Shown here one piece after another: positions 46,574 to 59,397 of a DNA stretch of 64,000 nucleotides. Below the pieces are notes generated by a model. That model was not told where the DNA came from and did not search any database. It worked only from the letters and a program-made list of their open reading frames with translations. The DNA is taken from assembly GCA_963966185.1 (NCBI GenBank), contig CAWZYM010000425.1, positions 611,830 through 675,829 on the forward strand, given 5' to 3'. The stretch is from Rhabditoides inermis. Taxonomy: Eukaryota; Nematoda; Chromadorea; Rhabditida; Rhabditidae. How positions within the stretch are numbered: the first letter of the stretch is position 1; each line of letters begins with the position of its first letter. The position numbers and the translations under genes were made by a program.

Positions 46574-47917
46574 GATAGATAGATAGAGAGAGAGGAGAGA
46601 GTGAGAGGGAAACGAGAGAGGGGGGAAGAGAAGGAAAGAGAAGAAGAAAAAATTATTTCTTCACAAAAGAGACTCACTTTTTTTGGTTGTGCTGTGCGAA
46701 ATGTGCATGCCAAATATTACATTCCTATGCAAATGAACATCACCGCTCAATCCCGTATCACGCTACAATAAGTATTTCGCAATCCGTTTCATTGTTTCGC
46801 AATCGGTGAGTTACTATATCCACTGAAATCAAAATGTTATAGTCCGAATGTGTTGGTACGCGATGATCTTGAAAATAACATGAAAATCAGTTCAATTACT
46901 TGATAATCGATCCATTCGTTATCAAACTTAGGCGGACTTGCGTGGCCGAGTTCAGCAGAGAAGAAATTTCTGTCACCTTGACCCAAATTATGCAACGTCG
47001 CCTGGAAAAGATCTGAGTCACTAACACAGTATTGTACATTTTACGGGACCTGCCAGGATATGATGATGTCTGCGTCCCCATCTGTAGCGTGGAACTGCAA
47101 CCCTGTCTTCTGGCTCCACGCCTCGAAAGCCTTTCTCGCTGTGAATGCGAGATCGGCACTTTCCACCCTGCAACACCCAGCTGTGGTATGGTACAGTATA
47201 ACACCGTATGGTACAGAATGAAGCAGAGTTCTTCATGAATTGAATTACTCCTTCCGGAATAAAGCAACTTTCATTAAAAAAGATATGTGTTGTGTATCAA
47301 TGTCAATGGTGCTCATCGATCTCTAGTGTTCGTTTTTTTTTAATTTTTTTTTTCAGTTAAATTCGAAAAACCTTGATTTTGAGTGGTTTTCATTGAGATA
47401 ACTCCGAAAGTTATCGTTAGTTAATCTCACCAAACTCATCACGTATCGCCCAGTTTTTTGGATGAGATACCCCCATAGAATGCCTAGAGATCTCCAGTGT
47501 TCGATTTTTTGATTATCGTGATTTTTACCGTATTTGAGCAGAAAAATGTAGAAAAACTTTTCTCTATTGTCAACCATTCTGGCGAATTTCATGAATAGTC
47601 GTAGCAGAGAAATTTTTATGCGACGACACTATACTATACCACTCTTCAAGGCTTTTACTTACTCTTCCAGCCAAGGTCTTCCAATACACCCTTGTACTGG
47701 TGTGTGCTACCGGAATATCCATCATGTAACATTGTATTTTGAATCAAGAATCAAACAAACATCACAACTAACTTGTAGGAGATCTTTTTCGAGATTCGCT
47801 GCCAACCATGGCGGGCAGATCGTCGAACTCGTTTGATAGTGGAGATGTCCTGGCATAAATAAATAGAAGAGAGAGAGAGAGAGGGAGGAAGGGAGAGGGA
47901 GAGAGAGAGAGGAAGGG

Positions 47918-47955
<38 letters not shown>

Positions 47956-48063
47956 CTTGACTCCGCAGCGGGGAGCAATCATCGCTTCTATAGTCCGCCT
48001 GTTCGGCAGGCCGGTCACACGCAAACCAAACTGGCGCTGAACACTATTTGCTCTCTCTCTTTC

Positions 48064-48115
<52 letters not shown>

Positions 48116-48370
48116 GTCACCTGCATCTTGCGAACTGGTTCTCCTCAAGTCTATTGGCTCCTGAGTGGTCTGAAATTAAGCAAGATATTGCGTTTTTCAT
48201 TTCCTATATATTCACAAAGCCGTGTCGTCTCATATAGCCATATCGTTGAAGGTATTCGACCTGGAAAAACAATGCCGTACCTCGAATAAAAAGCATTTTA
48301 CCGGATTAAAGTTTCTGTATTGTGCTGCTATAGCGATGTGTAGTATAGAAAGTAACGCGAGTAAGCGCAT
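45285..48370 (-). CDS. Secreted matrix metalloproteinase (matrixin) with a repeat tail
   Basis: Minus-strand exons in order: 48302-48370 (signal peptide MRLLALLSILHIAIAA), 48216-48260 (VEYLQRYGYMRRHG), 48121-48169, 47956-48043 (GLRVTGLPN...APRCGV, the cysteine switch), 47773-47849 (RVRRSA, a furin-type site), 47663-47696, 47050-47167 (ARKAFEAWSQKTG, ADIIISW), 46900-47001, 46420-46514 (HEIGHSLGLKHS zinc site with the Met-turn IMYA), about 45759-45845, about 45668-45704 and an acidic last exon (45285-45573). The tail has repeats of DGFWGK type and no hemopexin domain. Propeptide, furin site and catalytic zinc motif make this an extracellular MMP that remodels matrix or cuticle. Several exon joins are off by one base, and one repeat unit lacks a base (45371-45380), so indels or missed exons are likely. 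Confidence 0.8.
45900..46145. other. GC-rich stretch in a metalloproteinase intron, unidentified
   Basis: CpG-rich sequence (for example GCGGCGGGGGTCGCC near 46026) embedded in AT-rich intron DNA. It may be a transposon or SINE fragment; no terminal repeats or ORF found. Confidence 0.3.
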
Positions 48371-48908
48371 CGCAGGAGAATGGTGGAAAGCTGAAACTGC
48401 AGACGTGACCATTCATTATGTACCACCCTGGGCTGTGACGCTATCAGTATAACCCAACAATCAGGTGATACTGATAGGGAGAAAAAAATTAAATATCACG
48501 GTTCAACTTCATTTAAACGGAGTCTGAGCAGTCACACTTCCAAGTATGTACACAATATTAACACTGACAACAGCGATAAATTAGATACAGAATTGACCGG
48601 TCGTACGGCCGCTTTCGATCGAAGTTGGACAAATTCGGAACGAACGGTGGTTACACACACTCGCATACCTTACAGTATCCTCTCCCCTGTTCTTCAGGAA
48701 ACATCTACTTTTACAACATTCATCGCTTGAAAATTAGTAATGCATCATCGCTTCTCAAAAAGTTTATGGGTGTTGACTAGATATAACACAAAGATACAAT
48801 ACGCACACTTTCAAGACAAAATATACACGGTTTTTTCATACAATATGCTACGCAAATGTGGCACATCTTGTTAGGGAGGAAGGGGGGGGGGGGAGCCATA
48901 TTCCAGGA

Positions 48909-51900
48909 TCAATTCCTCGGCACAGCGTTGATGGCCGCGCGAAGTCCGTGCACGTCCCTGCAACACCAAGCAATCAGTCAAAAATCAATAAATCGACCAC
49001 CTCAGTATACCGAAAGAGCATTTGACTACAATACAGTTCACATTTGAGTAGATTGATCCAGAGGAGAGTAACGCCGCCCACGACGGAACCAACCAAAGGA
49101 CCACCCACGAAGAGGGACCACCCTCGACGCTCCCACTGACCTGTTGTCAAGCGCCTGCAACATATCGTCGGCCGGACCGGAGAGACGAATCACAGCCGAT
49201 CTAGAAATGTTACAATACAGCAATTAAATTCTTCGATATACCGTACCCTTTCCCCTTCTACCGTACCTCATCGTGTTCCATATGCTGCTGCCCTCGCTGC
49301 CGCCCTTCTGTAGCTCCAGAGCCGACATGAAATGGTCGACGGCCTCGCTGAAACAGGGTACGGTAACAGACGGTATACGGTGGACGAGACTAGGTATACG
49401 GTAGATGCGACAAGGTACCCACCGATAGCTGTTGAGGTGCATGCATGAGATGCCGAGGTTGTAGCGCGCACGGACATAGGACGGGTAGCGAGAGAGCGCC
49501 TCGCTGGAAAGGGGCGATTGAAACTACAGTACTTTTGATTCAATGTACAGTATCCCCTTTTCAATATACAGTACCCACCGATAGGCGGCGACGGCGTCGG
49601 TGGTGCGGTCTCCGTTGGCGAGCGTCGCCCCCAGACGATTCCACAAGCGAGGATCCTGATGTGGTATTTTCCAACACAGTCGCCGAAACTGTAGAATTAT
49701 AGAAAATTATTAACTAAAGAAAGTACTATGTAATATTACATGATGTCCGTAAACATCCTTATATGGTTTTTTTTCTATCTATGCAATCAAATTATTACAC
49801 AGCAATGTCATAAACGTGTAATAAGGAAATCATGAAACATAATGAACGTACAGAAATAGAAACACGACTCACATCAGGCCCTGGCCGCTATGGCGAGTCG
49901 CATGCAGTCGACCGCGCGGTCGAAGTTCCGGTTGAGGTTGTACAGAACGCCTGCAATCGAAATCATGAATACTCCCGTGGCCACTTCGTGAAAGTAGTTA
50001 ATTTAAACTCGAGTAAATATGAATCAATTTGAAAAATTTAACATACATTCGCCAAACTCTACACAACCACACAATCACAACAGTAACACTGTAGTTTGTA
50101 GTATCCAGGTAGTCCGCCACCCACCGAGACTGTTCTGTAGTGCGGCGTCGGCGGTGCCGCTCTGTCGCTGCGCCGCCTCCAGGAACCGCGCCTCCACCTG
50201 CAATACATGCACATCATAACGGGGGTACTGTAGCCATCACAGGGAAGCCGACTATAGTGAAAGCGACAGAGTGACGTCTCGCCTAGGGGAAATTCATCAC
50301 TACGTCACCTGCTCAAACTGCGAGCGGCTCATCAACTTCTGAAATACAGTATAACTGAATATACCGTATATCTAATATAAAATACCGTACACCCACCCGA
50401 TCGAATGTGCCGTGATCGAGGAAGGAGGAGTAGGCGGGGTGCGCGGTGCTGTACAGTGTTCGGGTCGCCGCCGTTGTGTACAGTAATCCACCTATACGGT
50501 AGCGAAGGTTATGGGTAGGTCAAATTCTATTTACAGTAAACACAGGAGTACGGTCGGTAAGAGAACTGTACCATACACTTCAATCTACTGTATACGAGAG
50601 GGCTACAGTATCATCAAATTCAAAGTACAGTACTTGTCGAGCTGCTCGAGCGCGTCGTTCTCCAGTGATTCGTTGGCGAGCGAGACGGAGAGGGCGAGCA
50701 GGGCTGAGAATGTACGGTAACCAAATTCTAGGTACAGTAACCCCAAATTCCCCACCAGTCTCAGATAACCTTATACCGTACCCAATATTCAGTCTACCGT
50801 AATCTACCGTACCTCCTGGTTGTCCGGCTGTAGCTTGAGGCAGTTGCGGAACGCAGCAATGGCCTTCACGTCGTGCTCGTTCTCGGCGTGCGAGAGACCC
50901 AGGCGACACCATGCCTGCAAGGACAGTAAGCCCCGCCCACAAAGACCACGCCCACCTCCGGATCTTCGGGATTCTTCTGGACAGCGGCTTCGTAGGCGAG
51001 CATCGCGTTGCCAAGGTCGCCGTTCTGAGATGAAAAATTCAAATCATTTTCATAGAGAGAGAGGTTGTCGATCTAAAAAGAAATGTGCAAAAACAAAAAG
51101 AAGAGAACGAGATAGAGATAGAGAGAGAGCGAGATAGATAGAGAGAGAGATAGAGAGAGCGAGATAAAGAGAGAGAGAGAGAGCGCAGAGCGCACCTGAA
51201 CGTAGTTGTCTCCGAGACGCAGCGGGTCGCCCTCGGAGAGATACGGGTTGTCGATCTAAAAAGAAATGTGCAAAAACAAAATCATACGTGATAAGTTTCA
51301 CACAAAACGAAAAACTTGAGATGGTATTCGGCATTTTTTTTCTTTACAATGAATATTAGTAGATGTAAATTTTCAAACTTGACGTGCACACATGGTGAAA
51401 CATTCAGGTAACCTTTTTAAATGCAATAAAATAACAAGGTGTCAGTGGTCTTGTACTACCTGGTTTACCTGGTGCTCGTATCGACCCTCCAGATTCGACA
51501 CATCCACGTCCTTCCGAAGAGCCTCCAGAGAATCGAACTGCATCACATCAAATTATTCTCCTACCGTAATCATAATGAAACGAAACAGGTCAAACTATTC
51601 TGCTACCGTAACCCCAAAAAGGTCGAATTATTCCGACCTGTATAGTGTCCCACTCCTTCTCCAGCTTCTTCCACACATCCGGCTGCTCTTGCTGGGCGCC
51701 AGTGAACTCGTGCGCCCACTCAGATGCCATGGACGAGGAGTTCTGGAAGAGGGGAATGGATAGAGAGAGAGAGAGAGAGAGAGAGAAGAGAGAGAGAGTG
51801 AGGGAGGGAGAGAGAGAGAGAGGAAAGAAAGAGAGAGGGAGGGAGGGTGAGAGAGAGAGTGACGTCACTGACGGAGAACGCGTTCTGCAGGCTGGTGTCG

Positions 51901-52582
51901 ACGTTGTCGAGGAATTCCGCGGACCACATGGACGAATCGCCGTGCGCAGCCGACGGGCTGCAAGTCAACTAAATACGAATCGCAACTGAAGCGAGCCAGT
52001 TCCCCAGTTCCACCAGTCTCACACTTCACATTTCTAAAAGTCACCGACAAGAAACAATTGCAAAAACGTAACAATATACAGGTGTCTCAGGTCTCACCCC
52101 TGTTGGTGGAACACCGGCGCTTGTCCGCTGGCCGCCTGCCATGCCCCCTCCAACTGTCGCGGCTGCTGCTGCTGTTGGAACTGCGACGCCCACTGGGCAC
52201 CCATCGACGGGGTGCGCTGCAACCAGGGGGGTACTGTACTCTATGGCGGGTACGGTAACATAGATATTATTTCATCTAAACTGACATATGTGATAGGATG
52301 ACATATGTGATACGTTTCACAGATTCCTTATTTCTCACATCAAGGAATTTTCACAATTTTCTCTGCTCTCGTACGAAACAGTAGTTCATAACTTTTTACA
52401 TTTATTAAGTGCAGCACAAAATTGATTAATCAATGAAGACGTAGTGCACACCTGTGCGAACTCGCTGGTCCAGTTGGCGGCGAGGGAGGAGGAGGCGACC
52501 GAATGCGCGCGACGAGGCAGCTGCTGCGAAAGGGCCTGGAGGGAACGTCTCTCTCTCTCTCTCTCTCTCTCACTCACTCACT

Positions 52583-52626
<44 letters not shown>

Positions 52627-53300
52627 GTCTCTCTCTATCTCTATCTCTTTCTCCATTTCTCTCTTCCCCCATGGCCTCTCTATATCCCCCCTCTCTCTAT
52701 CTTGCTTCTTTCCCAATAAAAAGGATCATGCTCAAGGTATGGGGAGGTAACAAAAGCAGATGAAGGCAAACTCAAAGCCACCCACATTCATGTCGAACGT
52801 GTTCGGTTTGTGCATGCCGCGTGTCTTCGCAGCGAGGAACTCGTTTGCCATCTGGTCCCCGAGCGAGCCTTGCGGCATGAGAGCAGTCGCCGCTGAATAT
52901 GGAAAGGTGATATTCAACTGTAAATAACTGGTGATTTTATATTTATCCACACCACACATCTTATTTCTGTAAGATACGCATGCGTATAATAACGTTCTTC
53001 TCTCTTGTATATTGAGCCATTCAAAGCCTGCCTGTGTCAAGTACGGGAATTACAACGTATCAATATTACTTTCTCGATCATCACTCAATCGGGTCCCATG
53101 GCTAAATATACGTTTCCGATCTCAAATCCGTCAACAACATATTTGCAGCAAGATCATGGATACATTACTGAACCGACATATCCCAACCACCCACCCCTGC
53201 TGCTACTCGGGGCGAGTCGGCCGTTCTGCTGGCCGTAGCTATTGGCCAGGCCGACCAGCGCGTTCGCCTGCCCACAATCACCCTCCACCATAGACTTCAT
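48909..53300 (-). CDS. pex-5: Peroxisomal targeting signal receptor PEX5
   Basis: About 19 minus-strand exons: 53195-53300, 52786-52892, 52452-52535, 52098-52216, 51873-51957, 51638-51742, 51469-51537, 51196-51255, 50956-51024, 50813-50914, 50634-50704, then roughly 50400-50450, 50310-50339, 50120-50200, 49880-49951, 49580-49660, 49430-49500, 49268-49350, 49140-49200 and 48909-48957 (stop). The start follows a CAG acceptor by two bases. The N-terminus keeps the conserved early cysteine (VEGDCGQAN) that is ubiquitinated during receptor recycling, then WxxxF/Y-type PEX14-binding motifs (WTSEF, WASQF, WSAEF, WAHEF). The C-terminal half has tetratricopeptide repeats that bind SKL-type PTS1 tails (LAYEAAVQKNPEDPE, LSHAENEHD, LWNRLGATLANGD, ARYNLGISCMHL). 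It imports matrix proteins into peroxisomes. Two one-base anomalies occur: near 49879-49881 (an extra C gives an in-frame stop) and at 50704 (acceptor reads CA|GCC). Confidence 0.92.
51063..51281. repeat. Duplicated 36-bp exon/intron boundary in PEX5
   Basis: The 36 bases at 51246-51281 (start of exon 8 plus its acceptor and polypyrimidine tract, minus strand) recur exactly at 51063-51098 in the next intron, creating a decoy 3' splice site. Confidence 0.85.
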
Positions 53301-54115
53301 CCCTGCAATCGAGAACCAATCAATACATCAATACTCAAAATCAAACGACACAATCGTGCACGCTCAGGTCCTTCGGGTCCTTCAGCTTTGCGGAATAATT
53401 GAGAGTCAGCCAGATCAATCAGAGAATATGCGATTTGATCAAACGCGCAAGCAGTGAATAGGAGCTAAATAGTAATATCCTAACCAATCAATCACGCGAA
53501 ATCAAATGAAAAGAGCATGTGACATCAACCCACAATGTGGTAATAACGCAACAACAACGTCCTATCGCCTCGATCGATTGACCTGATAAGAGGTGATAGT
53601 GGAAGGAACAATCGATGGTAAACAATGTTGCAACTGGTAACTGGTTAGGGACGATGTACAAATTGGAAGAGAAAGTTGACGGGGGAAGAAATCGCGCATC
53701 GTCACAAGGGATCGAATCGATGTGACCCCTTTCGCCGGATGGAGTGAGCAGAGAGCGAGATAAGGCAAGGACGAACTACATCAAACTACACTATAGCCGC
53801 GGCCAACTACAGTCGAGAGACGTGTTCCCACGCAACACTTTGGTAGACAATGAATCACGTGATTCCTGAACCCTTACAATTGACGTCACTGTTATTGAAA
53901 TCGCTTATTGACTAGGTACAATACACGCGTCGCGAGCACACGAAAAAAAATGAGATTGGGAGATTCAAACTCTTTACAAACAAACAAACAACAAATGGAC
54001 ACTTTGTAAGACGACCGATGAGAACAGAAGAGTGTTGAGCACGAGTTGTAAGTGGTAAGACTGTGGGTTCTAAGAGAGATAGGGATACTGTAGGGGTACT
54101 GTAGCTACCGTACAC
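53301..54115. other. Intergenic, no gene seen
   Basis: Between the PEX5 start and the sideroflexin stop; no supported exons. The start side may include a PEX5 5' UTR and promoter. Confidence 0.4.
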
Positions 54116-55553
54116 CTAGAGTCCCTTGTTGTACCACACGATAGTGGGCGGGTTCGGCAGCTTGAGAATATGGTCGCGCACCTCCGGCTCCAGCTTAGCC
54201 ACCTGGAATTAGGAGTACGGTAAGATCTTACTGTATGACAAATTCGAGGAGTTCTGGAAGTATGAGAGCATGAAAAAGAGAAGGTTTCCAGCTACAGTAA
54301 TACCAAACAATCGTGTCGGGACCGCACACTCACCGGATGGAGCTCCTCTGGGGGAAGAAGGCGCAGCAGAGAGGAGTGGAGAAGGTGAGGCCAAAGCCAG
54401 CCAGGAGAGTCTGGATGGGAGCGGCGATCCACGGACGACCCTGGAGGGAGGGAGGGGGTGAGAGAGGGAGAAGGGGAGAGAGAAGGAGAGAGAGAGAGAG
54501 GGAGAGAGGGAGAGAGGGGGGAGAGAGAGTGGGAGGAGAGAAGGAGAGAGGAAGGTGAGAGAGGGGGGATAGAGAGGGGGGGGGGGGGAGAGCACAGATC
54601 ATTTTGAGAGTGATCCGATACCGACCTTGTAGAACTTGGTCTTCTGCACCATGTTCATCACCATCGCGTCATCACTGTAAACAAACCGATAGGGATAGAC
54701 AGGTAAACAAACAAACAACTGACTCATGTAAGGAGCGGCCATGGCGACTCGGCTGCACACCACCTGTGCGATCGACTGCGCCGCCACCTGCAATGGGTAC
54801 GGTAGGATAGATCAATCAATCAATCGTTTATCCGGAATCGTTATATCTAAATATGACAACACAATCATGATGTTATGAAGCATACAGTAGTGCCTAAGAT
54901 GCGAGATACATACATAGGCTAACGCCGGGGAAAGACAGGTAGGCTGACGAGGTTAGTGGCGGAAAGACGGTACAGACTTGATCGGTAATCATTTCTGGAC
55001 CATTAGAGTACCATTCTTGACGTGTAGAGCTCCGGATTTTCCTTTGCTTCCATGCCAATTGATATCTCCTCGCGCCATAGCTGCTTTCACGTGAGGATAC
55101 TTCCCGCCGCCTCACTGGTTACTCGGAAGATTCTTGTCGATGACCGATCATTCGGCGGCGGCGGGACAAAATAAAGACCCGACCGCACGCCGCGGGGAAA
55201 AGAAGAAGAATAAGAAAGAAAGAATAAGAAGAATAAGAAGAAGAGAAGAAGAAGAAGAAGAAGAAGAAGAAGAAGAAGAATAAGAATAGGATAGGTAGGA
55301 TAGATGTATACGGTATCTACAGTACCTTCTTGGACGCGCCCACCACCGTGCCGTCCTCGCGCTCCAGCTGAATGCCCTTCTCCAGCTCGCTGAAAAAAGT
55401 GACGTCACAGATAAATAAATGACGTCATTAAAAGTGACGTCACAAAATCCTCACCTCGACCGCATCATGGAATGTTTACGGCATTGGCGAGAGCGATGGC
55501 GGCAAACGGAACGAGGCGAGCCATCAGACCGGTGGGCTTCTGGATAGACGTGA

Positions 55554-55587
<34 letters not shown>

Positions 55588-55615
55588 GCTCCCCCTCCTC
55601 TCTCTCTCTCCTCTC

Positions 55616-55651
<36 letters not shown>

Positions 55652-55697
55652 CTCGCTCAACTTTCTCTTTCTTTCTCGCCCCTTTCTCTCTCTCTCG

Positions 55698-55738
<41 letters not shown>

Positions 55739-56655
55739 CTTTCTCTCTACCTTGACCAGCTTGTTCAATCCGAGAGCCACAGCCAGCGCTCCAGACGTCG
55801 CGCAGCAGTAGGAGGTGAACAGCCTAGAGGATTACTGTAGAACACCGTAACCTACCGTAATCCCATCAATCCTTCCGTACCTCTCTCCGCTGACGGGGTT
55901 GGGTCCGGAGCGGTTGGTGAAGTTGACGGTGGCGTTGAACGACTGGTTGATTCCAGTGCCAGAAGATCACGTGCGAGAACTTCCTGAAAGGACTTTCGTG
56001 TGGGAACCAGGACTCCTTCTAAATACTCACGTGTAGAAGGTGAGCATGCCTCCTGTGATGATCATGTTGCACGGAACCTACAGACATATGGATCGATAAT
56101 CAGTCGATAATAGATAAATATACCTGCGCGCTCATTCTGCCAATAATGAACATCTTCTCACCAGTGTCCGGGTGGAAAGCAGAGTCGTACAACTGGAAAT
56201 CAATCGATAATCAGTCAATATCAATCGATACTTTACCTGCTTAGCACGCCACAGCTCGTCGACAGTGAGGGTCATTGTTGATCTTGCCGCTTCTAAACAT
56301 ACAGTACTAAAATTTCACTATACCGTAATCCAATTCAATCTACAGTGATGCTCGTACCGGTAGTCGGTGACGATCTGCTTGCTCTTGTCGAGGGTGGACT
56401 CGGTGACGAACAGGTTCATGGGGTTGACGATCGAGAAGAAGTGGCGGGCGCGGCCCTGTAGTGTCACGTTGTGCGGTGCACTATCAACAATGCCAGACAC
56501 TACGGTTCTATTCCTGCTTCCAGTGCTGGTACTAGTTACGTTTTGAGGGAGGACACACGAGCCTCAGATACGTACCTCGAACGTGCTCTGGTCGCATCGC
56601 GCTTGGATAGGTCGGGCAGAATGGAGCAGTCACCGAGTCGCTGGCGCTCACCCAT
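54116..56655 (-). CDS. Sideroflexin (mitochondrial serine/amino-acid transporter)
   Basis: Minus-strand exons include 56576-56655 (start), 56358-56455, 56237-56292 and 56124-56192, then others down to a last exon ending at the stop 54116-54118. The protein carries the family hallmarks in order: [18 protein letters not shown] near the N-terminus, [72 protein letters not shown] and the C-terminal YNKGL. Sideroflexins are multi-pass inner-membrane proteins; SFXN1 imports serine for one-carbon metabolism. The ATG follows a TTGCAG acceptor. Frame anomalies of one or two bases occur in at least four exons (for example GGG at 56269-56271 where GG is expected, and a missing base near 55465-55475); because the protein is so well conserved, assembly errors are more likely than decay. 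Confidence 0.9.
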
Positions 56656-57794
56656 CCTGCAAGAAGCAAGGATTATCAGTGATTGGTGGTCTAGTCGTTT
56701 CACACGACGACCTCGTGCACAGATCACGTCAATTACTTTCCACGTGTAAAATGCGCGCAAATTGTGCACCCAGGGAGAGAGACATGAGACCGCGAACGAT
56801 CGTAGAACCTGGATGATAAAAAGCGAGACACGAATGAAATACACTGGAGAGGCCACGAGTACGAGAGATCACTAGATCCACGGAACTAGACATGAAATCA
56901 ATCAAAAATTGGAACGACCGACAATAGGAGAACGAACAGTGAAAAATAAACAAACGCACGTGCACAGGTCAGAGAAGAAAGGCGAGAAATGACGTCCTCT
57001 CGGAGAGAGGGACACTGATGCCAGTGAGAAAAGAGGCTGGGTAGACAGACCACGTAGGTAGACAGCAGGACACACGCAAATGCTACGTGCCAGAGCAGCG
57101 GCCAGCTGATATTCGAACGTGCCGAGTGCGAGAGTGAGGAAGAGAGTGAGAGCACACACTCTACACTACACACAGAACATCGCGGAAATCGATGCAGGCG
57201 CATTCACTCTCACTATGCGAGAGAGATGCCGAATAAGGAACGCTCGAGTCAATTATAGCAGAGTAGCATGCGGCTCCGCCCAAGATGCCACATCAGGCAC
57301 GTGATCAAGAAAAAAACCAAGGAAGTTGGCCCGCGTGCGAGATAGTGGAAGAGAAACATCACGAAACGCACGCGCGCAAAGAGAAACGTATTCTTATGCG
57401 GTGGCGAACGGATTATAAGCATCATAGCAAAACAGATCCCACGAACAGCTGTGCCCTCACATCTTCTGCCACTCTCGTCTTACACAGTCTCTCGTCACTC
57501 TCTCCTCTTCGAGGTCACACTGCACCGATAGAGGGAGAGAGAGGGAGAAGGGAGGAAAAAGTGAGGCTGTCACATGGCGCATATATACGTCAGTGAAGGT
57601 TTCCAAAGATCTAGGAATGAAAAATATAGGGCATACACATCAGTTTTTTTTTTTACACAAACACACAAGTAGCCAGGCATCAATGATCAATGACTCTTTA
57701 TCATAACAAAACACATAAATTCACATAAAATACACAGTACCCACAGCACACAAGAAACACTATCCTAGTACATTAGAGTTCTACTTGCAGCTGT
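56656..57794. other. Intergenic, no gene seen
   Basis: Upstream region of sideroflexin and 3' flank of the LIM gene. CT/GA-rich patches and many short purine runs; no supported exon. Confidence 0.4.
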
Positions 57795-58514
57795 CTACTG
57801 TCCCTCCTCCCCCTTTTCCTTCTCTTCCACATTCTTCTGTCCCCTGGCGATCCTCCTCCTGTACTCGTGGATAACCACGTGCTGATTGAGCTTCTCCTCC
57901 AGTAACATGCCTAGAGAGAGGAAGGGTAGAGAGAGAGGGGGGGGGGAGGGAGAGAGAGAGACTAAATACCTTGTGCATGAGGAATCCCTGCGAGTTCTCC
58001 ACGAACACATCCTTCAGCGGTAGCAGACAGCTGGAATCAATCGATAATTAATCGATATTGATCGTCTCTCACCCGGCACACTTGAAGCAGGTGGCATGCC
58101 AACGCTTTCCCTTTGCCTCCACAAATCCAGAGTCGATTCCCAGGTGGCAGCCTAGGATTACGGTAGGTACAGTAATCCTAGTACCATCATACAGTACGGT
58201 ACCTACAGTACTCCCCTCCACTCACTGAAGCACTTGTTGGCATAGCGGGTGAGGTAGCACTGATGGCACACGGTCTTTCCGTCACGGATCTCGTATCTAA
58301 TCGATAGATCGATAATACATCGATATCCGATCGATACCTCTCGTCTTCCTGGATGCGACAGTCGCAGAGGTCGCAGTTGAAGTGACAGGTGTGCCACAGC
58401 TTCAAACCGTGGCTGGGTCCCGACACGAATGGGGAGGGAGTACGGTACCTGTTTGTTTGCGTAGAGGGCGGGTTCGGCCTCCAAGGGACGCGTGCAACGA
58501 CCACACACGTTCAT
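57795..58514 (-). CDS. Two-LIM-domain protein
   Basis: Six minus-strand exons. Exon 1 is 58449-58514 (start MNVCGRCTRPL); the rest lie near 58340-58408, 58225-58297, 58072-58153, 57969-58031 and 57795-57910. LIM 1 has CGRC, WHTCHFNCDLCDC and VCHQCY; LIM 2 has KCFSCHLGI, RWHATCFKCAGC and a final H with a nearby cysteine. Spacing fits two zinc-binding LIM domains, which mediate protein-protein contacts at adhesion or cytoskeletal sites. The last exon encodes a charged, probably helical tail (LLEEKLNQHVVIHEYRRR, stop at 57795-57797), but joining it needs a one-base shift from the phase of exon 5. The subfamily cannot be set from what is visible. At about 160 residues it is short for a LIM adaptor. 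Confidence 0.8.
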
Positions 58515-58756
58515 CGGGCAAGGGGGAATGACGAGCGAGATTTGTGAGGAATCGATTTGGTATCATTCAACAATTATGTTTATACAATCACAGTGTTCCA
58601 AAATCCAATGTTTCAACTTCCCAATTAAACAAAAGTAACCATGTCAATGTCAGAGGAGCGCACGTAACATCATGTGATACCCGTGATGAATACGACGAGC
58701 ATACTATTCGGGAATAAAGCAGGGGGGCGAAGCGATGTGATCAGCCAGTTGCAGCC

Positions 58757-58942
58757 ATGCGCTTTGTGGTGGCCCTCTTTCTTCTGTGCGCCGCTAGCGT
58801 CTCCTCATTCCGCATGGATTTGTCCAGGCGGACACATCTACACAAGACGACGACTGAGAAGCCCCTTGTTTGTCCGCCAGGCTATAAGATGAGCTGTGGC
58901 TGGGCAAGATGCATCTGGATTCCCGAGGGTGCTCGTCAATAA
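58757..58942 (+). CDS. Small secreted cysteine-containing protein (61 aa)
   Basis: An intact single-exon frame. Signal peptide of about 17 residues (MRFVVALFLLCAASVSS), a basic spacer (SRRTHLHKTTTEKP), then a module CPPGYKMSCGWARCIWIPEG. The same CPxG...CG...C...P pattern occurs in the gene at 60131-60370 and in the broken minus-strand copy at 59398-59673. I do not recognise a named family. Short, secreted and cysteine-containing proteins of this kind are often defensive or cuticle-associated, but no function can be assigned. Confidence 0.6.
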   Translation: MRFVVALFLLCAASVSSFRMDLSRRTHLHKTTTEKPLVCPPGYKMSCGWARCIWIPEGARQ

Positions 58943-59397
58943 ACAAGTATTGGAGGTTAAGTAACGAAAAATTGTGTTACGATAAAAAGCATTGTTATGG
59001 TTTGTTTGTGTGCAATTTTGAAAAAAAAAGTAGATTCCCACCGCATCTCGATTTTCCTGTAAAAAAACACGATACACGAGCCCAACAACGTCAACGCAGA
59101 TATCTCTTGAGTGTGTAGCAAAAATATTTCGTAGCACGTACTCGACTCGCTCTCCACTCTACACTGTTCCCTTTCTCGTCGCTGTGAGCTCAGCTTTTGT
59201 TTTGTCTCGATTGACAGATCGCCGGCTGTTCAACTATGCTGCATGCGGATGCGTGGAAGTTGGTCCTGTGGTCACGTGGTTAATCTTCGAAGACGTTAAA
59301 CAAAACAAAAAGTGTTGATGTGGGCACACAGCCACAACTATTTTAAGTCTTATATGTTTATCTCATTCATTTATAGTCAAGCAATCACGAGCTCTAT

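Noticed and set aside
46690..46830. An additional metalloproteinase exon (GDVHLHRN)
   Set aside because: It resembles the GDxHFD motif, but the neighbouring exon already supplies a similar segment, and acceptor and donor are unclear.
54209..54602. Minus-strand frames of Ser/Pro/Leu repeats near sideroflexin
   Set aside because: Low-complexity intron DNA; only the segment matching the sideroflexin family is retained.
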